A stretch of 64,000 nucleotides of DNA from Caulobacter sp. (lineage in GTDB: Bacteria > Pseudomonadota > Alphaproteobacteria > Caulobacterales > Caulobacteraceae): assembly GCA_016125585.1 (NCBI GenBank), contig WGLL01000001.1:1-64000 (forward strand), read 5' to 3'. A model generated the notes under the pieces. The model searched no databases. It was not told where the DNA came from and saw only the letters and a list, made by a program, of their open reading frames with translations. Position numbers and translations under genes: made by a program. This document shows, piece after piece, positions 1 through 9,565 of this stretch; the stretch's first letter is position 1, and each line of letters begins with the position of its first letter.

Positions 1-68
1 CGCGGCTTGTTCGGAAGCAGCGGCTCGATCAGCCGCCACTCCACCTCGCTAAGGTCATATCGCGCCAT
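1..68 (-). CDS. IS5-family transposase, N-terminus only
   Basis: The reverse strand from 68 encodes MARYDLSEVEWRLIEPLLP followed by NKP. This is the typical opening of the DUF4096-like N-terminal domain of IS5/IS427-type DDE transposases. The start ATG has a clear AAGGAG ribosome binding site seven bases upstream. Only the first 22 codons are inside the window, so the catalytic DDE domain and the element's integrity cannot be judged. The family is recognised from the N-terminal pattern only. Confidence 0.75.
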   Translation of the reverse strand, partial: MARYDLSEVEWRLIEPLLPNKP

Positions 69-140
69 CTCAAGGCTCCTTTCGGAAGCCTTGAATCAGC
101 GCCGACCTCAGCCAGCAACCTTTATGGGTTCAGAACCTAG
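1..140 (-). mobile_element. Right-hand end of an IS5-family insertion sequence (cut by window start)
   Basis: This stretch holds the start of a transposase gene reading off the left edge, plus about 70 bases of non-coding end sequence. The outer end contains an imperfect palindrome (GGGTTCAGAACC at 126-137) followed by CTAG, which fits the YTAR-type target preference of IS5-group elements. The exact terminal inverted repeat cannot be fixed because the other end is outside the window. The element stops about 17 bases short of the stop codon of the neighbouring MFS gene, so it inserted in the gene's 3' flank and left it intact. Confidence 0.7.
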
Positions 141-156
141 CAGCGGCGCGACACCC

Positions 157-1326
157 TCACATCTTCCGACCCCAGAGGCTGAGGGCCACCGCCGCCAAGC
201 CGGCCAGGACCACGATCGGCACGGTGGACATCACCACCTGGCCGCCGGTGGCTCCGGCGCCGAGCAGCTGGCCCGCCGCCAGCGGACCCAGGACCGAGCC
301 AAAGCGGCCCGCGGAGACCGCCGCCGCCACCCCGGTGCCGCGCACCGACGGGGCGTAGTACTGCGGGGCCAGACCGTAGAGGCCGAATTGTCCGGCCATG
401 ACCAGAAAGCCCGCGCCGAAGGCCAGCAGGCTGGTCGCGCCGGGGGCCGGATCGACCAGGGCGAGGAGCACCGCGACCAGTCCGGCGAACACCACCGCCA
501 GGGGCCAGCGTCCGCCCAGCCGGTCGATGGCCAGGCCGCAGAGGATCCCGCCCGCCGCCCCGCCCAGATTGAACAGCAGGGCGACCCCGGCCGCCGCTCT
601 GGGCGTGGGGCCAAGCAGGGTCGGCAGCCAGTTGAGAAACAGGTGCAGCACCAGGGCGACAGCCGCGAAGCTGATCCACAGGCTGAAGGTGGTGGCCAGC
701 CGGTCGCGGCGGAACAGCGCCTCCAGCGCCTCCCCCGTCAGCACATCCTCAGCCGACTTGGCGCGGGTCTCCGGCAACAGCAGCCAGAGGACGGCGCCCA
801 GCGCCAGCGGCGCCGCCCCGCCGACGATGAAGATCATCCGCCAGTTGGCGATCGCCAGATCGGTTCCGGCCAGAGCCCCCGCCAGGGCGCCGCCCAGCGG
901 CATGCCGGCGGTGATCAGGCCCACGGCGGCGGCCCGGCGCTTTTCGCTGGCCAGCTCGGAGGTCATCGAAATCAGCATCGGCATCGCCCCGCCCAGGCCC
1001 AGCCCGGTCAGGAACCTGACCCCCAGCAGCAGGGTCAGGTCACCGGCGAAAGCCGTGGCCAGGGAGAACAGGCCGTAGACCGCCATGGCCGCGATCAGCA
1101 CCGGCCGTCGTCCCAGCCGGTCGGCGAAGGGTCCGGCCATGGCGGCGCCGAACAACAATCCCAGCAGGCTGGCGCTGAAGGCCAGGCCGGCCTGGGGTTT
1201 GGTGAGGCCAAGGTCGGGAATCATGCTCCGCGCCGCCACCCCCATGGAGGCGATGTCGAACCCCTCCATCATCGCGGCGAGCAGGCAGAGGCCGATGGCG
1301 ATCCAGGGCGCGGTCTTGCGGTTCAT
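157..1326 (-). CDS. MFS transporter, aromatic-acid:H+ symporter (MhpT/PcaK-like)
   Basis: A 389-residue polytopic inner-membrane protein with about 12 hydrophobic segments. It has the AAHS-type N-terminal acidic motif EGFD (residues 21-24) in the first helix and the MFS loop signature DRLGRR (about 69-74), and resembles MhpT-type carriers for aromatic acids. The substrate is inferred only from the subfamily; no aromatic catabolic genes lie next to it. I chose the ATG at 1326 because GGGAGAG lies just upstream and the protein then starts right before helix 1; a longer reading to 1560 runs into the divergent lepB. It is divergent from lepB, and an IS5-type element sits just past its stop codon. 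Confidence 0.85.
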   Translation of the reverse strand: MNRKTAPWIAIGLCLLAAMMEGFDIASMGVAARSMIPDLGLTKPQAGLAFSASLLGLLFGAAMAGPFADRLGRRPVLIAAMAVYGLFSLATAFAGDLTLLLGVRFLTGLGLGGAMPMLISMTSELASEKRRAAAVGLITAGMPLGGALAGALAGTDLAIANWRMIFIVGGAAPLALGAVLWLLLPETRAKSAEDVLTGEALEALFRRDRLATTFSLWISFAAVALVLHLFLNWLPTLLGPTPRAAAGVALLFNLGGAAGGILCGLAIDRLGGRWPLAVVFAGLVAVLLALVDPAPGATSLLAFGAGFLVMAGQFGLYGLAPQYYAPSVRGTGVAAAVSAGRFGSVLGPLAAGQLLGAGATGGQVVMSTVPIVVLAGLAAVALSLWGRKM

Positions 1327-1474
1327 CTGATCTCTCCCGGGCGCGGAGATTGGCACAATCGCAGGCGGCGACAACCACGTACCGACAGGCGAAACGGCTG
1401 TCCGGACAGGAATTCCCTGGCCAATCCTGCGGGTCTGGCCAAGGCTTGGGCCGTTGCGAACAGGAGACCCCCCA

Positions 1475-2233
1475 ATGGCCGAAGACACCGAAGCCGCCCC
1501 CCAGACGCCCGTGCAGGCGGGACTGGACATCCTCGGCACCGTGATCATGGCCCTGGTCATCGCGGTGGTCTTCCGGGTGATCCTCTTCCAGCCCTACACC
1601 ATCCCCTCCTCCTCGATGGAGCCTGGACTGGTGACCGGCGACTATCTGATCGTGTCCAAGTTCGCCTATGGCTGGAGCCGCAATTCCCTGCCCTTCGCTC
1701 CGCCGCTGTTCCACGGCCGCATTCTCGGCCACGGGCCCAAGCGTGGCGACGTCGTGGTTTTCCGCAGCAGCAACGAGGGCGGCAAGACCCTGATCAAACG
1801 GGTCATCGGCCTGCCGGGCGACCGGGTGCAGGTGAGCGATGGCCGGGTGTCGGTGAACGGCCAGCCCCTGCCCGTCGTCGCCCAGGGGCCGGCGACGGAC
1901 CGCGACTCCCCGGACCTGACGCCGCAACGCATCGATGAGACCGCGCCAGGCGGCAAGACCTACGCCACCTTTGACCGGGGGCCGGGATACCCGGGCGACG
2001 ACACCGGCGTCTATGTCGTTCCGGAAGGCGACTACTTCATGATGGGCGACAACCGTGACAACTCGCTCGACAGCCGCTGGCCCGCCGGAATCGGCGTGGG
2101 CTTCGTGCCGGCCGAGGATCTGGTCGGCCGGGCCGACATCGTCCTGGCCTCATGGAACAAGGGCGCGTCGCTGTTCAAGCCCTGGACCTGGCTGAGCCTG
2201 CACTGGGACCGGTTCTTCAAGCCGATCAGATAG
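1475..2233 (+). CDS. lepB: Signal peptidase I
   Basis: A 252-residue type I (leader) signal peptidase, an inner-membrane serine protease that cleaves signal peptides from exported proteins. One transmembrane helix at about 22-38 is followed by the catalytic box PSSSMEPG (nucleophile Ser47) and the general-base box LIKRVIGLPGD (Lys108), with the C-terminal GDNRDNSLDSR box also present. The ATG at 1475 is preceded by AGGAG. It stands alone here rather than with rnc and era as in many alphaproteobacteria, so it could be a second lepB copy. Its stop codon overlaps the convergent EF-hand gene by eight bases. Confidence 0.93.
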   Translation: MAEDTEAAPQTPVQAGLDILGTVIMALVIAVVFRVILFQPYTIPSSSMEPGLVTGDYLIVSKFAYGWSRNSLPFAPPLFHGRILGHGPKRGDVVVFRSSNEGGKTLIKRVIGLPGDRVQVSDGRVSVNGQPLPVVAQGPATDRDSPDLTPQRIDETAPGGKTYATFDRGPGYPGDDTGVYVVPEGDYFMMGDNRDNSLDSRWPAGIGVGFVPAEDLVGRADIVLASWNKGASLFKPWTWLSLHWDRFFKPIR

Positions 2234-2711
2234 CCTCGCGGCGAAACTCCGCGAAGCTGAGCTGGCCGTCGCCGTTGAGGTCGCAGCGGGCGAAGGTTTC
2301 GCGCAGCAGTTCGTCGCGCAGCGCCGGCCCCAGGCCGCCGGAGCCCGTCAGGGTGACGCCGCCCGCCTGAACGGTCAGGCCCGCGGCCGACAGCTCGGCC
2401 GGGCTGAGGCCGCCGCTGTGGTCGGTGTCGAGGCTGGCGAAGCCGGCGCGGTCGATCGAGGCGGCGACGGAGGGCAGCGCCGTCGCCCCGGCGGCCAGGA
2501 TCGCCGCCGCGCCGGCGCCGATCTTTATCCAGCGCCGCAACCCGCCGCGCTCCCGGCGCCGCGCGGGGGCCTCGACCCGGCTTTCGATAAAGCCGCGCAC
2601 CGCCTCGCTGGCGGTCACCCCGTCCCGCCGGCAGCGCTCCATGAAGGCGGTCTTGGCGGCGAAGGGCAGGCGAATTTCGAGGGTTTCGCTCTTCTTGGGG
2701 GAACGGGACAT
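2226..2711 (-). CDS. Membrane-anchored protein with N-terminal RHH-like domain and paired EF-hands
   Basis: 161 residues. Residues 9-45 read like a ribbon-helix-helix/CopG-type DNA-binding segment (a beta strand ETLEIRLP, then two helices with SEAVRGFIES). A basic stretch and one hydrophobic segment (61-82) follow, then two canonical 12-residue EF-hand loops: D95 to E106 (DTDHSGG start) and D144 to E155 (DLNGDGQ start). The expected topology is RHH inside, EF-hands in the periplasm; this is inference. The ATG at 2711 was preferred over an in-frame TTG at 2732, though no strong ribosome binding site is visible. The protein is unnamed, and its role may be calcium-linked regulation or structural. 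It is convergent with lepB. Confidence 0.75.
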   Translation of the reverse strand: MSRSPKKSETLEIRLPFAAKTAFMERCRRDGVTASEAVRGFIESRVEAPARRRERGGLRRWIKIGAGAAAILAAGATALPSVAASIDRAGFASLDTDHSGGLSPAELSAAGLTVQAGGVTLTGSGGLGPALRDELLRETFARCDLNGDGQLSFAEFRREAI

Positions 2712-2781
2712 GGCGCGGTCTCGGGTTGGCAAAGGCTGTGGACGGAAAACTGCCCGGTCTTTGCGACCGGATTGCGGACAA

Positions 2782-3942
2782 CTATCCAGCGGCGGGGATG
2801 TTGATCTGCGGCGGGGCCGGGTCAGGCGCGAATTGCTGGCGCAGGTGCAGGGCCATCAGCCGCGCGGCGCCCTTCGAAGCGTCTGGCCCGGCGTTGCAGA
2901 CTCCGACGAAGGCCAGCTTGCGGGCCGGGGCGACCAGGGTCACCGCATGCCACATGGTGTTGCTGCCCTCGTGACTGAGCACCGCCCCCTGGCCCCAGGG
3001 CGGCTGACTGACGCCCCAGCCGAGGGCGTAGGACGGGCCCGGTCCGGGAACCGGGGTGATCAGCTGCTGCAGGGTCCGGGGCTTGAGCAGGCCTCCGCCG
3101 TCGGTGAGGAACAGCTTCAGGAAGCGGCCGTAGTCGGCCAGATCCAGATGCACCCGGCCGGCCGGACCCAGGATCGGAGGATTGTCGGCCAGGCCGGCCG
3201 GGTCGACGGGAACCAGGCCGTTCGGCCCCGGCCGATGACCCCAGGCATTGTCGCCGGTCGGGGCGCCGAACCCGGCCGTAATCATGCCCAGCGGCTTGAA
3301 CAGCCGCTCGGCGATGGCCTCTTCCCAAGCCTGGCCGGTGATCTGCTCGATGGCCGCGCCGGCGAGGACATAGTTGAGATTGCCGTAGGCGAAGGCGCCC
3401 ACCGGCCCCGCGGGCGGCGCGCTGAGCAGGCTGGCGGCGAGCTCGCGACGTTGCGCCGCCGCCGGCCGCTTGTCCTGATGGGCCTTGAGCAGGAAGCCGC
3501 CCTGCATGACCGGGGCGTCCAGAATGCCGGCGCGATGGCCCATCATCTGGCGAATGGTCACGCTGGCGAAGGCCGGATCCACGGCGACCGTCGGAAACAG
3601 CTGGGCCAGGGTCGCGTCCCATTGCGCCCGCCCCTCGTCGACCAGCCGGCCGTAGAGGGCGGCGGTCATGGCCTTGGTGTTGGATCCGATGTGCCAAAGC
3701 TCGTCGCGCTGAACCGCCTCGTCGAAGCCGACGCGGCGCCGGCCGGCGCAGAGGATCGACTGGACCCCCTGGTCGCTGACCATCATCCCGCCCAGGGCCG
3801 GCGCGCCGGTCCGGGCCAGGATCAGGTCGACCGCCTCCATCGCTTCCGCCTGGCGTGCCTCGGCCCGACAGGTGGACAGGGCGAGACCGGCGCCCAGCCC
3901 GAGGCCCGCCAGTCCGGTGAGCAGATCGCGTCTGTAAAGCAT
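2782..3942 (-). CDS. Serine hydrolase, beta-lactamase/class C-like (Beta-lactamase family PF00144)
   Basis: 386 residues with a twin-arginine-like signal (YRRDLLTG followed by a Gly/Leu-rich segment, residues 3-23), implying export to the periplasm. The catalytic S-x-x-K is SNTK (Ser87, Lys90), the Y-x-N equivalent is YGN (Tyr186, Asn188), and a C-terminal HEGSN replaces the KTG/HxG box. This is the penicillin-binding/EstB/class C fold. Members act as esterases, peptidases or beta-lactamases, and sequence alone does not choose between these. The start is the only in-frame Met before the signal peptide. It is divergent from obgE. Confidence 0.85.
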   Translation of the reverse strand: MLYRRDLLTGLAGLGLGAGLALSTCRAEARQAEAMEAVDLILARTGAPALGGMMVSDQGVQSILCAGRRRVGFDEAVQRDELWHIGSNTKAMTAALYGRLVDEGRAQWDATLAQLFPTVAVDPAFASVTIRQMMGHRAGILDAPVMQGGFLLKAHQDKRPAAAQRRELAASLLSAPPAGPVGAFAYGNLNYVLAGAAIEQITGQAWEEAIAERLFKPLGMITAGFGAPTGDNAWGHRPGPNGLVPVDPAGLADNPPILGPAGRVHLDLADYGRFLKLFLTDGGGLLKPRTLQQLITPVPGPGPSYALGWGVSQPPWGQGAVLSHEGSNTMWHAVTLVAPARKLAFVGVCNAGPDASKGAARLMALHLRQQFAPDPAPPQINIPAAG

Positions 3943-4003
3943 GGGCCGATCATGCCGTCTCCCGGCCGGCCGGCTCAAGTTACGAATTGGAGAGGCCCCA
4001 TGA

Positions 4004-5176
<1,173 letters not shown>

Positions 5177-5197
5177 GTTTCAGGTCAGGATTTGCCG

Positions 5198-5659
5198 ATG
5201 ATCGCTCTCGCCCTTTCGCTTCTGCTGCTCGCCGCCCAGGCCGCCGGGGGCGACGCCCCCGCTGGCCAGACGCCCGCGAACGCGCCCCCTGTTGCGGAAC
5301 CCGCCGCGACGGAGGCCGCGGCGGCGGTGACGGCCCCGCCCAAGGCCGGCGCCCGTCTGAACGCCATTCTCACCAGCCTCAAGGGCCAGTCCAAGACCGC
5401 CCTGACCTCGAAACTGGGCCCGCCAGAGAGCGTCAACCAGGGCACCGACGGCCAGGTGCTGTTCTGGAGCGTCACCCTGCCTGGTGAGACGGTCTGCGGG
5501 ACCAACGCCGCCGGGGCGCTGGTCTGTGGTCGCCAGGGCGGCGGCGTCTGCGGCCTGGCCGTGGCCTTCAAGGATGAGGGCGGCCTGTCGATCTGGAAGG
5601 TCGACGGCGACTTCGCCGCCTGCGAGGCAGCCGCCGATCTGATCAAGCCCGCCAGCTGA
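5198..5659 (+). CDS. Small secreted protein of unknown function
   Basis: 153 residues: a clear signal peptide ([17 protein letters not shown]), an Ala/Pro-rich linker to about residue 55, then a compact domain with four cysteines (two in [13 protein letters not shown], one in GVCGL, one near the C-terminus), which may form two periplasmic disulfides. I do not recognise a family. It sits 21 bases after obgE and four bases before proB on the same strand, so it is probably co-transcribed. The ATG at 5198 has AGGA upstream; an in-frame TTG two codons earlier is less likely. Confidence 0.75.
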   Translation: MIALALSLLLLAAQAAGGDAPAGQTPANAPPVAEPAATEAAAAVTAPPKAGARLNAILTSLKGQSKTALTSKLGPPESVNQGTDGQVLFWSVTLPGETVCGTNAAGALVCGRQGGGVCGLAVAFKDEGGLSIWKVDGDFAACEAAADLIKPAS

Positions 5660-5663
5660 TCCG

Positions 5664-6773
5664 ATGCTCGGGGGCGCGCGCCGCATCGTCGTCAAGATCG
5701 GCTCGGCGCTTGTCGCCGACGCCGCCAGCGGCCGTCCCGACCACCACTGGCTGGCCGCCTTCGCCGCCGACGCCGCGGCCCTGACAGCAAACGGCGCGCA
5801 GCTGCTGCTGGTCTCGTCCGGCGCCGTGGCGCTGGGTCGCCGTCGCCTGGGGCTGACCCGCAAGGCCTTGACCCTGCCCGAGAAGCAGGCCGCCGCCGCC
5901 GCCGGCCAGTCGACCCTGATGCGGGCCTGGGAAGAGGCCTTCGAGCCGCACGGCCGGGGCGTCGCCCAGCTGCTGCTGACCCGCGACGACACCGAGGTGC
6001 GCCGCCGCTGGCTGAACGCCCGGGCGACCACCGAAACCCTGCTGGGCCTGGGGGTGATTCCGGTGATCAACGAGAACGACACCGTGGTCACCGAAGAGAT
6101 CCGCTATGGCGACAACGACCGCCTGGCGGCCCGCGTGGCGCAGATGATCGGCGCCGACCGGCTGGTGCTGCTCAGCGACATCGACGGCCTCTACACCGCC
6201 GATCCCCGCAATGACCCCTCGGCCAGCCGGCTGGAACGGATCGAGACCCTGACGCCGGAGATCCTCGCCATGGCCGGCGGGGCCAACGCCGGCGCGGGGG
6301 TCGGCACCGGGGGCATGGCCACCAAGCTGACGGCGGCCCGCATCGCCCAGGCCGCCGGCTGCGCCACCATCATCACTCTGGGCCGCCGGCCCCATCCGCT
6401 GGGCGCGCTGGGCGAGGGGGCGGCGGCGACCCTGATCGAGGCGGCGACAACGCCGGCGGCCGCCTACAAGGCCTGGATCGCCGGCAGCCTGGCCCCGTCC
6501 GGAACCCTGACCATCGACGCCGGCGCCGCCCGCGCCCTGGCCGGCGGCAAGAGCCTGCTGGCCGCCGGGGTGACGGGGGTCGAGGGCCGCTTCGGCAAGG
6601 GGGACGCGGTGCGCATCGTCAGCGAGGACGGCGCCGAGATCGGCCGCGGCCTGTCGCGCTATGACGCCGCCGACGCCGAGCAGATCGCCGGCCTGCGCTC
6701 GGACGCCATCGAGGCGGCCATCGGGTTTACGGCCGGGCCGATGGTGCATGCGGACGATCTGGTGCGGGGCTAG
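5664..6773 (+). CDS. proB: Glutamate 5-kinase
   Basis: A 369-residue enzyme that catalyses the first step of proline synthesis, ATP-dependent phosphorylation of glutamate to gamma-glutamyl phosphate. The N-terminal amino-acid-kinase domain shows [18 protein letters not shown], the substrate motif INENDTV and [16 protein letters not shown]-terminal PUA domain starts near residue 275. Length fits the two-domain form. It lies four bases behind the secreted protein gene and so probably belongs to the obgE transcript. No proA is nearby. A palindromic repeat element follows its stop. Confidence 0.95.
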   Translation: MLGGARRIVVKIGSALVADAASGRPDHHWLAAFAADAAALTANGAQLLLVSSGAVALGRRRLGLTRKALTLPEKQAAAAAGQSTLMRAWEEAFEPHGRGVAQLLLTRDDTEVRRRWLNARATTETLLGLGVIPVINENDTVVTEEIRYGDNDRLAARVAQMIGADRLVLLSDIDGLYTADPRNDPSASRLERIETLTPEILAMAGGANAGAGVGTGGMATKLTAARIAQAAGCATIITLGRRPHPLGALGEGAAATLIEAATTPAAAYKAWIAGSLAPSGTLTIDAGAARALAGGKSLLAAGVTGVEGRFGKGDAVRIVSEDGAEIGRGLSRYDAADAEQIAGLRSDAIEAAIGFTAGPMVHADDLVRG

Positions 6774-6830
6774 CTGGCTGGGGCGGGCCCGATAGGCGAC
6801 GGCTGAGGACCCTGCCCTTCCCATTTTCAC

Positions 6831-6943
6831 CCGTCACCCCGGACTTGTCCCGGGGTCCATACGCATCTGGCGCTGGCCGAGAGGGCGCGACATCGGCAGA
6901 GGCTTGAGTCTATGGGCCCCCGGAACAAGTCCGGGGGTGACGG
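6831..6943. repeat. Dispersed palindromic (REP-like) element, CGTCACCCCGG type
   Basis: Two arms, 6831-6860 and 6912-6943, are imperfect inverted copies of each other: CCGTCACCCCGGACTTGTCC on the left, ending GGGGTCCAT, and its complement ending GTCCGGGGGTGACGG on the right, around a spacer of about 50 bases. Each arm is itself partly self-complementary. The core matches the CGTCAYCCCGG...GGGACCCA class scattered in Caulobacterales and sphingomonad intergenic DNA; a related copy is at 61810-61943. It lies between convergent proB and kefC, so it may also stop transcription from both sides. Confidence 0.8.
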
Positions 6944-6998
6944 AGGTTGGGGGTGGCGGTGACGCGAAAGGCGCAAGGTCGCAAGCGCGCGGCCGCCC

Positions 6999-8906
6999 TC
7001 ACCCCTCCTCGCGCCCCTCGGCAGCTTCCATCTCATCCTCCTCCCGCGCGCCGGCGTCCCATCCGTCCAGATCGCCGGGCTTCATGCGGGCCAGGTCGGC
7101 GGCCAGCAGGCGTTCTGTGGTCTGGGCGGCGTCGCGGCTGGCGAGGATGTAGGCTTCCTCCTGGCCCCACATCGGGCGAAGCTCCTCGAAGGCGCGGTGG
7201 TCGTGGCGGCGGAAGTAGTCGGCGGCGCGGTGGGCCCGGTGGCCCCGGAAGCCCAGCCGGCGCAGGGCGGTGACGCCCAGGGCCAGGCCCGCCTCGAAGG
7301 TTTCCCGCTCCACGGCGTCGGCGCCGTTGGCCAGCAGGTCATAGGCGTGACGGCGGTCGAAGGCCCGGGCGAGAATGATCAGGTCCGGGAAGGCCTGACG
7401 GGCCTTCTCGACCAGCTCGGAGGTCTTTTCCTTGTCGTCCAGGGCCACGACCAGCATCTTCGCCCTCTCGGCCCCGGCAGCCCTAAGCAGGTCCAGCCGG
7501 GTGGCGTCGCCGTAATGGACCCGGCGGCCGAAGCGGCGCAGCACCTCGATCTGTTCGATGTCTGAATCGAGAACCGTCGACTTGAAGCCGTTGGCGGTCA
7601 GCAGGCGGCCGGTGATCTGACCAAAGCGGCCGAAGCCGGCGATGATGATGTCGGGCTCGGCGTCGTCGAAGTCGGGATCGTCGGGTTTGACGTCCGGCAG
7701 GGCGGCGTCGAAGGCGGCGGCGATCCGCTCATAGAGAATGACCGCCACCGGGGTCAGGGCCATCGACACGGCCACCGCGGCGGTCAGCAGGGCGGCGAGG
7801 TTGGCGCCGATGACCCGGGCGCCGACGGTGAAGGTCAGCAGCACGAAGGCGAACTCGCCGCCCTGGGCCAGGGCGGTGGCCACGGCGGCGGCGGCCCGGA
7901 CCCGGGCCCCGCCGATCACCGCCAGGCCGAACATCACCAGGAACTTTAGCACCATCAGGCCAAGGACGATGCCGACCAGCACCAGGGGCTGGGCGAGGAT
8001 GACGGTGAAGTTGATCCCGGCTCCGACGGTGATGAAGAACAGGCCGAGCAGCAGGCCACGGAAGGGTTCGATGTCGGTTTCCAGCTCGCGGCGGTATTCG
8101 CTCTCGGCCAGCACCACCCCGGCTAGGAAGGCGCCCAGGGCCGGGGACAGACCCACTGTCTGCATCAGCACCGCCACGGCGACGACGATCAGCAGGGCGG
8201 TGGCGGTGAAGATCTCGCGCAGCCGGGACTGGGCGATGAAGCGGAAGATCGGCTGGACCACATAGCGGCCGCCGCCGACTACCGCCGCCACGGCGCCGAG
8301 CACCGCCAGGGTCTGGAGCCAGGCCGGCAGTTCGGCGATCAGGCTGCCGCCGTGGCCGCCCTCCGCCGCCTGGGCGGCGACCTCGACCGGCACGGCCGAG
8401 AGCAGCGGCAACAGGGCGAACAGGGGGATGATGGCCAGGTCCTGCAACAGCAGCACCCCGAAGGCGGCGCGGCCGACCACGCCCTGGCGGAGGCCCTTTT
8501 CATCCAGGGTCTGCAGCACGATGGCGGTCGAGGACATCGACAGGATCAGGCCGACCGCCAGGGCCTGCTTCCAGTCGAGACCCAGCAGCATGCTGACCCC
8601 GCCGATGGCGAGGCCGGTGCAGAGCACCTGGGCGCCGCCGAGCCCGAAGATGGTCTTGCGCATCGACCACAGCAGGGCCGGGCGCACCTCCAGTCCGATC
8701 ATGAACAGCAGGATGACCACCCCGAATTCGGCGAAGCGGGTGACGTCCTCCATCTGGCCGACCAGCGACAGCACGAAGGGCCCGACCACGACGCCGGCGA
8801 TCAGATAGCCGAGCACCGATCCCAGGCCGAGCCGCTTGGCGATCGGGGCGGCGACGACGCCGGCGGTCAGATAGACCAGGGCCTGAAGGAGGAGGTTCTC
8901 GGTCAT
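6999..8906 (-). CDS. kefC: Glutathione-regulated-type K+/H+ antiporter (KefB/KefC, CPA2 family)
   Basis: A 635-residue protein. Residues 1-390 form a polytopic CPA2 antiporter domain with about 12 hydrophobic segments (motifs LGYLIAGVVVGP, LLQDLAIIP, SPALGAFLAGVVLAESEYR). It is followed by a cytosolic RCK/TrkA-N domain with the Rossmann motif GFGRFG near residue 410 and a charged C-terminal tail. KefC-type systems extrude K+ in response to electrophile-glutathione adducts. The ATG at 8906 overlaps the stop of the upstream quinone reductase-like gene as ATGA, indicating translational coupling; this pairing with a KefF-like subunit strongly supports the Kef assignment. No separate regulator was seen. 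Confidence 0.92.
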   Translation of the reverse strand: MTENLLLQALVYLTAGVVAAPIAKRLGLGSVLGYLIAGVVVGPFVLSLVGQMEDVTRFAEFGVVILLFMIGLEVRPALLWSMRKTIFGLGGAQVLCTGLAIGGVSMLLGLDWKQALAVGLILSMSSTAIVLQTLDEKGLRQGVVGRAAFGVLLLQDLAIIPLFALLPLLSAVPVEVAAQAAEGGHGGSLIAELPAWLQTLAVLGAVAAVVGGGRYVVQPIFRFIAQSRLREIFTATALLIVVAVAVLMQTVGLSPALGAFLAGVVLAESEYRRELETDIEPFRGLLLGLFFITVGAGINFTVILAQPLVLVGIVLGLMVLKFLVMFGLAVIGGARVRAAAAVATALAQGGEFAFVLLTFTVGARVIGANLAALLTAAVAVSMALTPVAVILYERIAAAFDAALPDVKPDDPDFDDAEPDIIIAGFGRFGQITGRLLTANGFKSTVLDSDIEQIEVLRRFGRRVHYGDATRLDLLRAAGAERAKMLVVALDDKEKTSELVEKARQAFPDLIILARAFDRRHAYDLLANGADAVERETFEAGLALGVTALRRLGFRGHRAHRAADYFRRHDHRAFEELRPMWGQEEAYILASRDAAQTTERLLAADLARMKPGDLDGWDAGAREEDEMEAAEGREEG

Positions 8907-9466
8907 GACGCGACGGTCCTTCCGACAAGGCCGGTCAGGCGGGCGCGGAATCTCTGCGCCTCCGCCTCCAGGGCCTCTGGCGACTTGATGCGGGCGCCAT
9001 GCACGACATAGGGGGTTTCCCAGACCATGCCGCAAAGATCGGCGGTCTGTTCCAGGGGCCGCAGGAACTCCTCCATGGTGAAGCGGTTGTAGCCCAGGGC
9101 GTGATAGGCCGAGGTCGGCCCGCCGGTGGTGCAGGTCACGAACAGGGTCTTGCCGGCCAGTTTCGTGCCGCCCTTGCCGTAGGCGAAACCGTGCAGCCAG
9201 ACGAGATCGAACCACTCCTTCATCAGGGCCGGCATGGCGTACCAGTAGAAGGGAAACTGCAGGGCGATGATGTCGTGCTCGACCAGCTTCTTCTTCTCGC
9301 TGGAGACGTCGACGACGAAGTCGGGATAGGTCTCGTAGAGATCGTGCCGGGTGACCGCCGCGAGCCCTTCCGAGGCGGCCCACAGGCGGGTGTTGGCGCG
9401 GCTCTTTTCCAGCGCCGGATGGGCCATGACCAGCAACAGCCGGCTGTCGCGCGCCGCCTCGCTCAT
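8903..9466 (-). CDS. kefF: KefF-like NAD(P)H:quinone oxidoreductase, ancillary antiporter subunit
   Basis: 187 residues of flavodoxin-like fold (FMN-dependent NAD(P)H dehydrogenase family): the N-terminal strand LLLVMAHPALEKS, QFPFYWYAMPALMKEW, and TTGGPTSAYH for flavin/substrate contacts. In characterised systems KefF binds and activates KefC and reduces quinones. It starts with ATG after GGGGAAGG, and its last codons overlap kefC by four bases. It is divergent from the SCOT genes across a 99-base region. MdaB/YwrO-type reductases are the alternative name, but the overlap with kefC favours KefF. Confidence 0.88.
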   Translation of the reverse strand: MSEAARDSRLLLVMAHPALEKSRANTRLWAASEGLAAVTRHDLYETYPDFVVDVSSEKKKLVEHDIIALQFPFYWYAMPALMKEWFDLVWLHGFAYGKGGTKLAGKTLFVTCTTGGPTSAYHALGYNRFTMEEFLRPLEQTADLCGMVWETPYVVHGARIKSPEALEAEAQRFRARLTGLVGRTVAS

Positions 9467-9494
9467 GCTAGCCTTCCCCAGGGTCGCCCGTAGG

Positions 9495-9514
9495 AATTCA
9501 TCAAAGGTTGAATT
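9495..9514. promoter_or_regulatory. Inverted repeat in the kefF/scoA divergent region
   Basis: AATTCA and TGAATT form six-base arms around an eight-base spacer in an A+T-richer patch, centred between the start codons of kefF (9466) and the CoA-transferase subunit A (9566). Position and symmetry suit an operator or promoter element. The arms are short, so chance is possible and no regulator is implied by neighbours. Confidence 0.25.
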
Positions 9515-9565
9515 AATCCGCGATCCAGTCCAAACGACGCCGGTTTTTCAGGCTCAGGAGCGATC

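Noticed and set aside
7-1938. A 643-residue open frame on the plus strand
   Set aside because: It runs antisense to the MFS gene and then out of frame through lepB. Its Gln/Arg/Gly-rich composition is that of a high-GC shadow frame.
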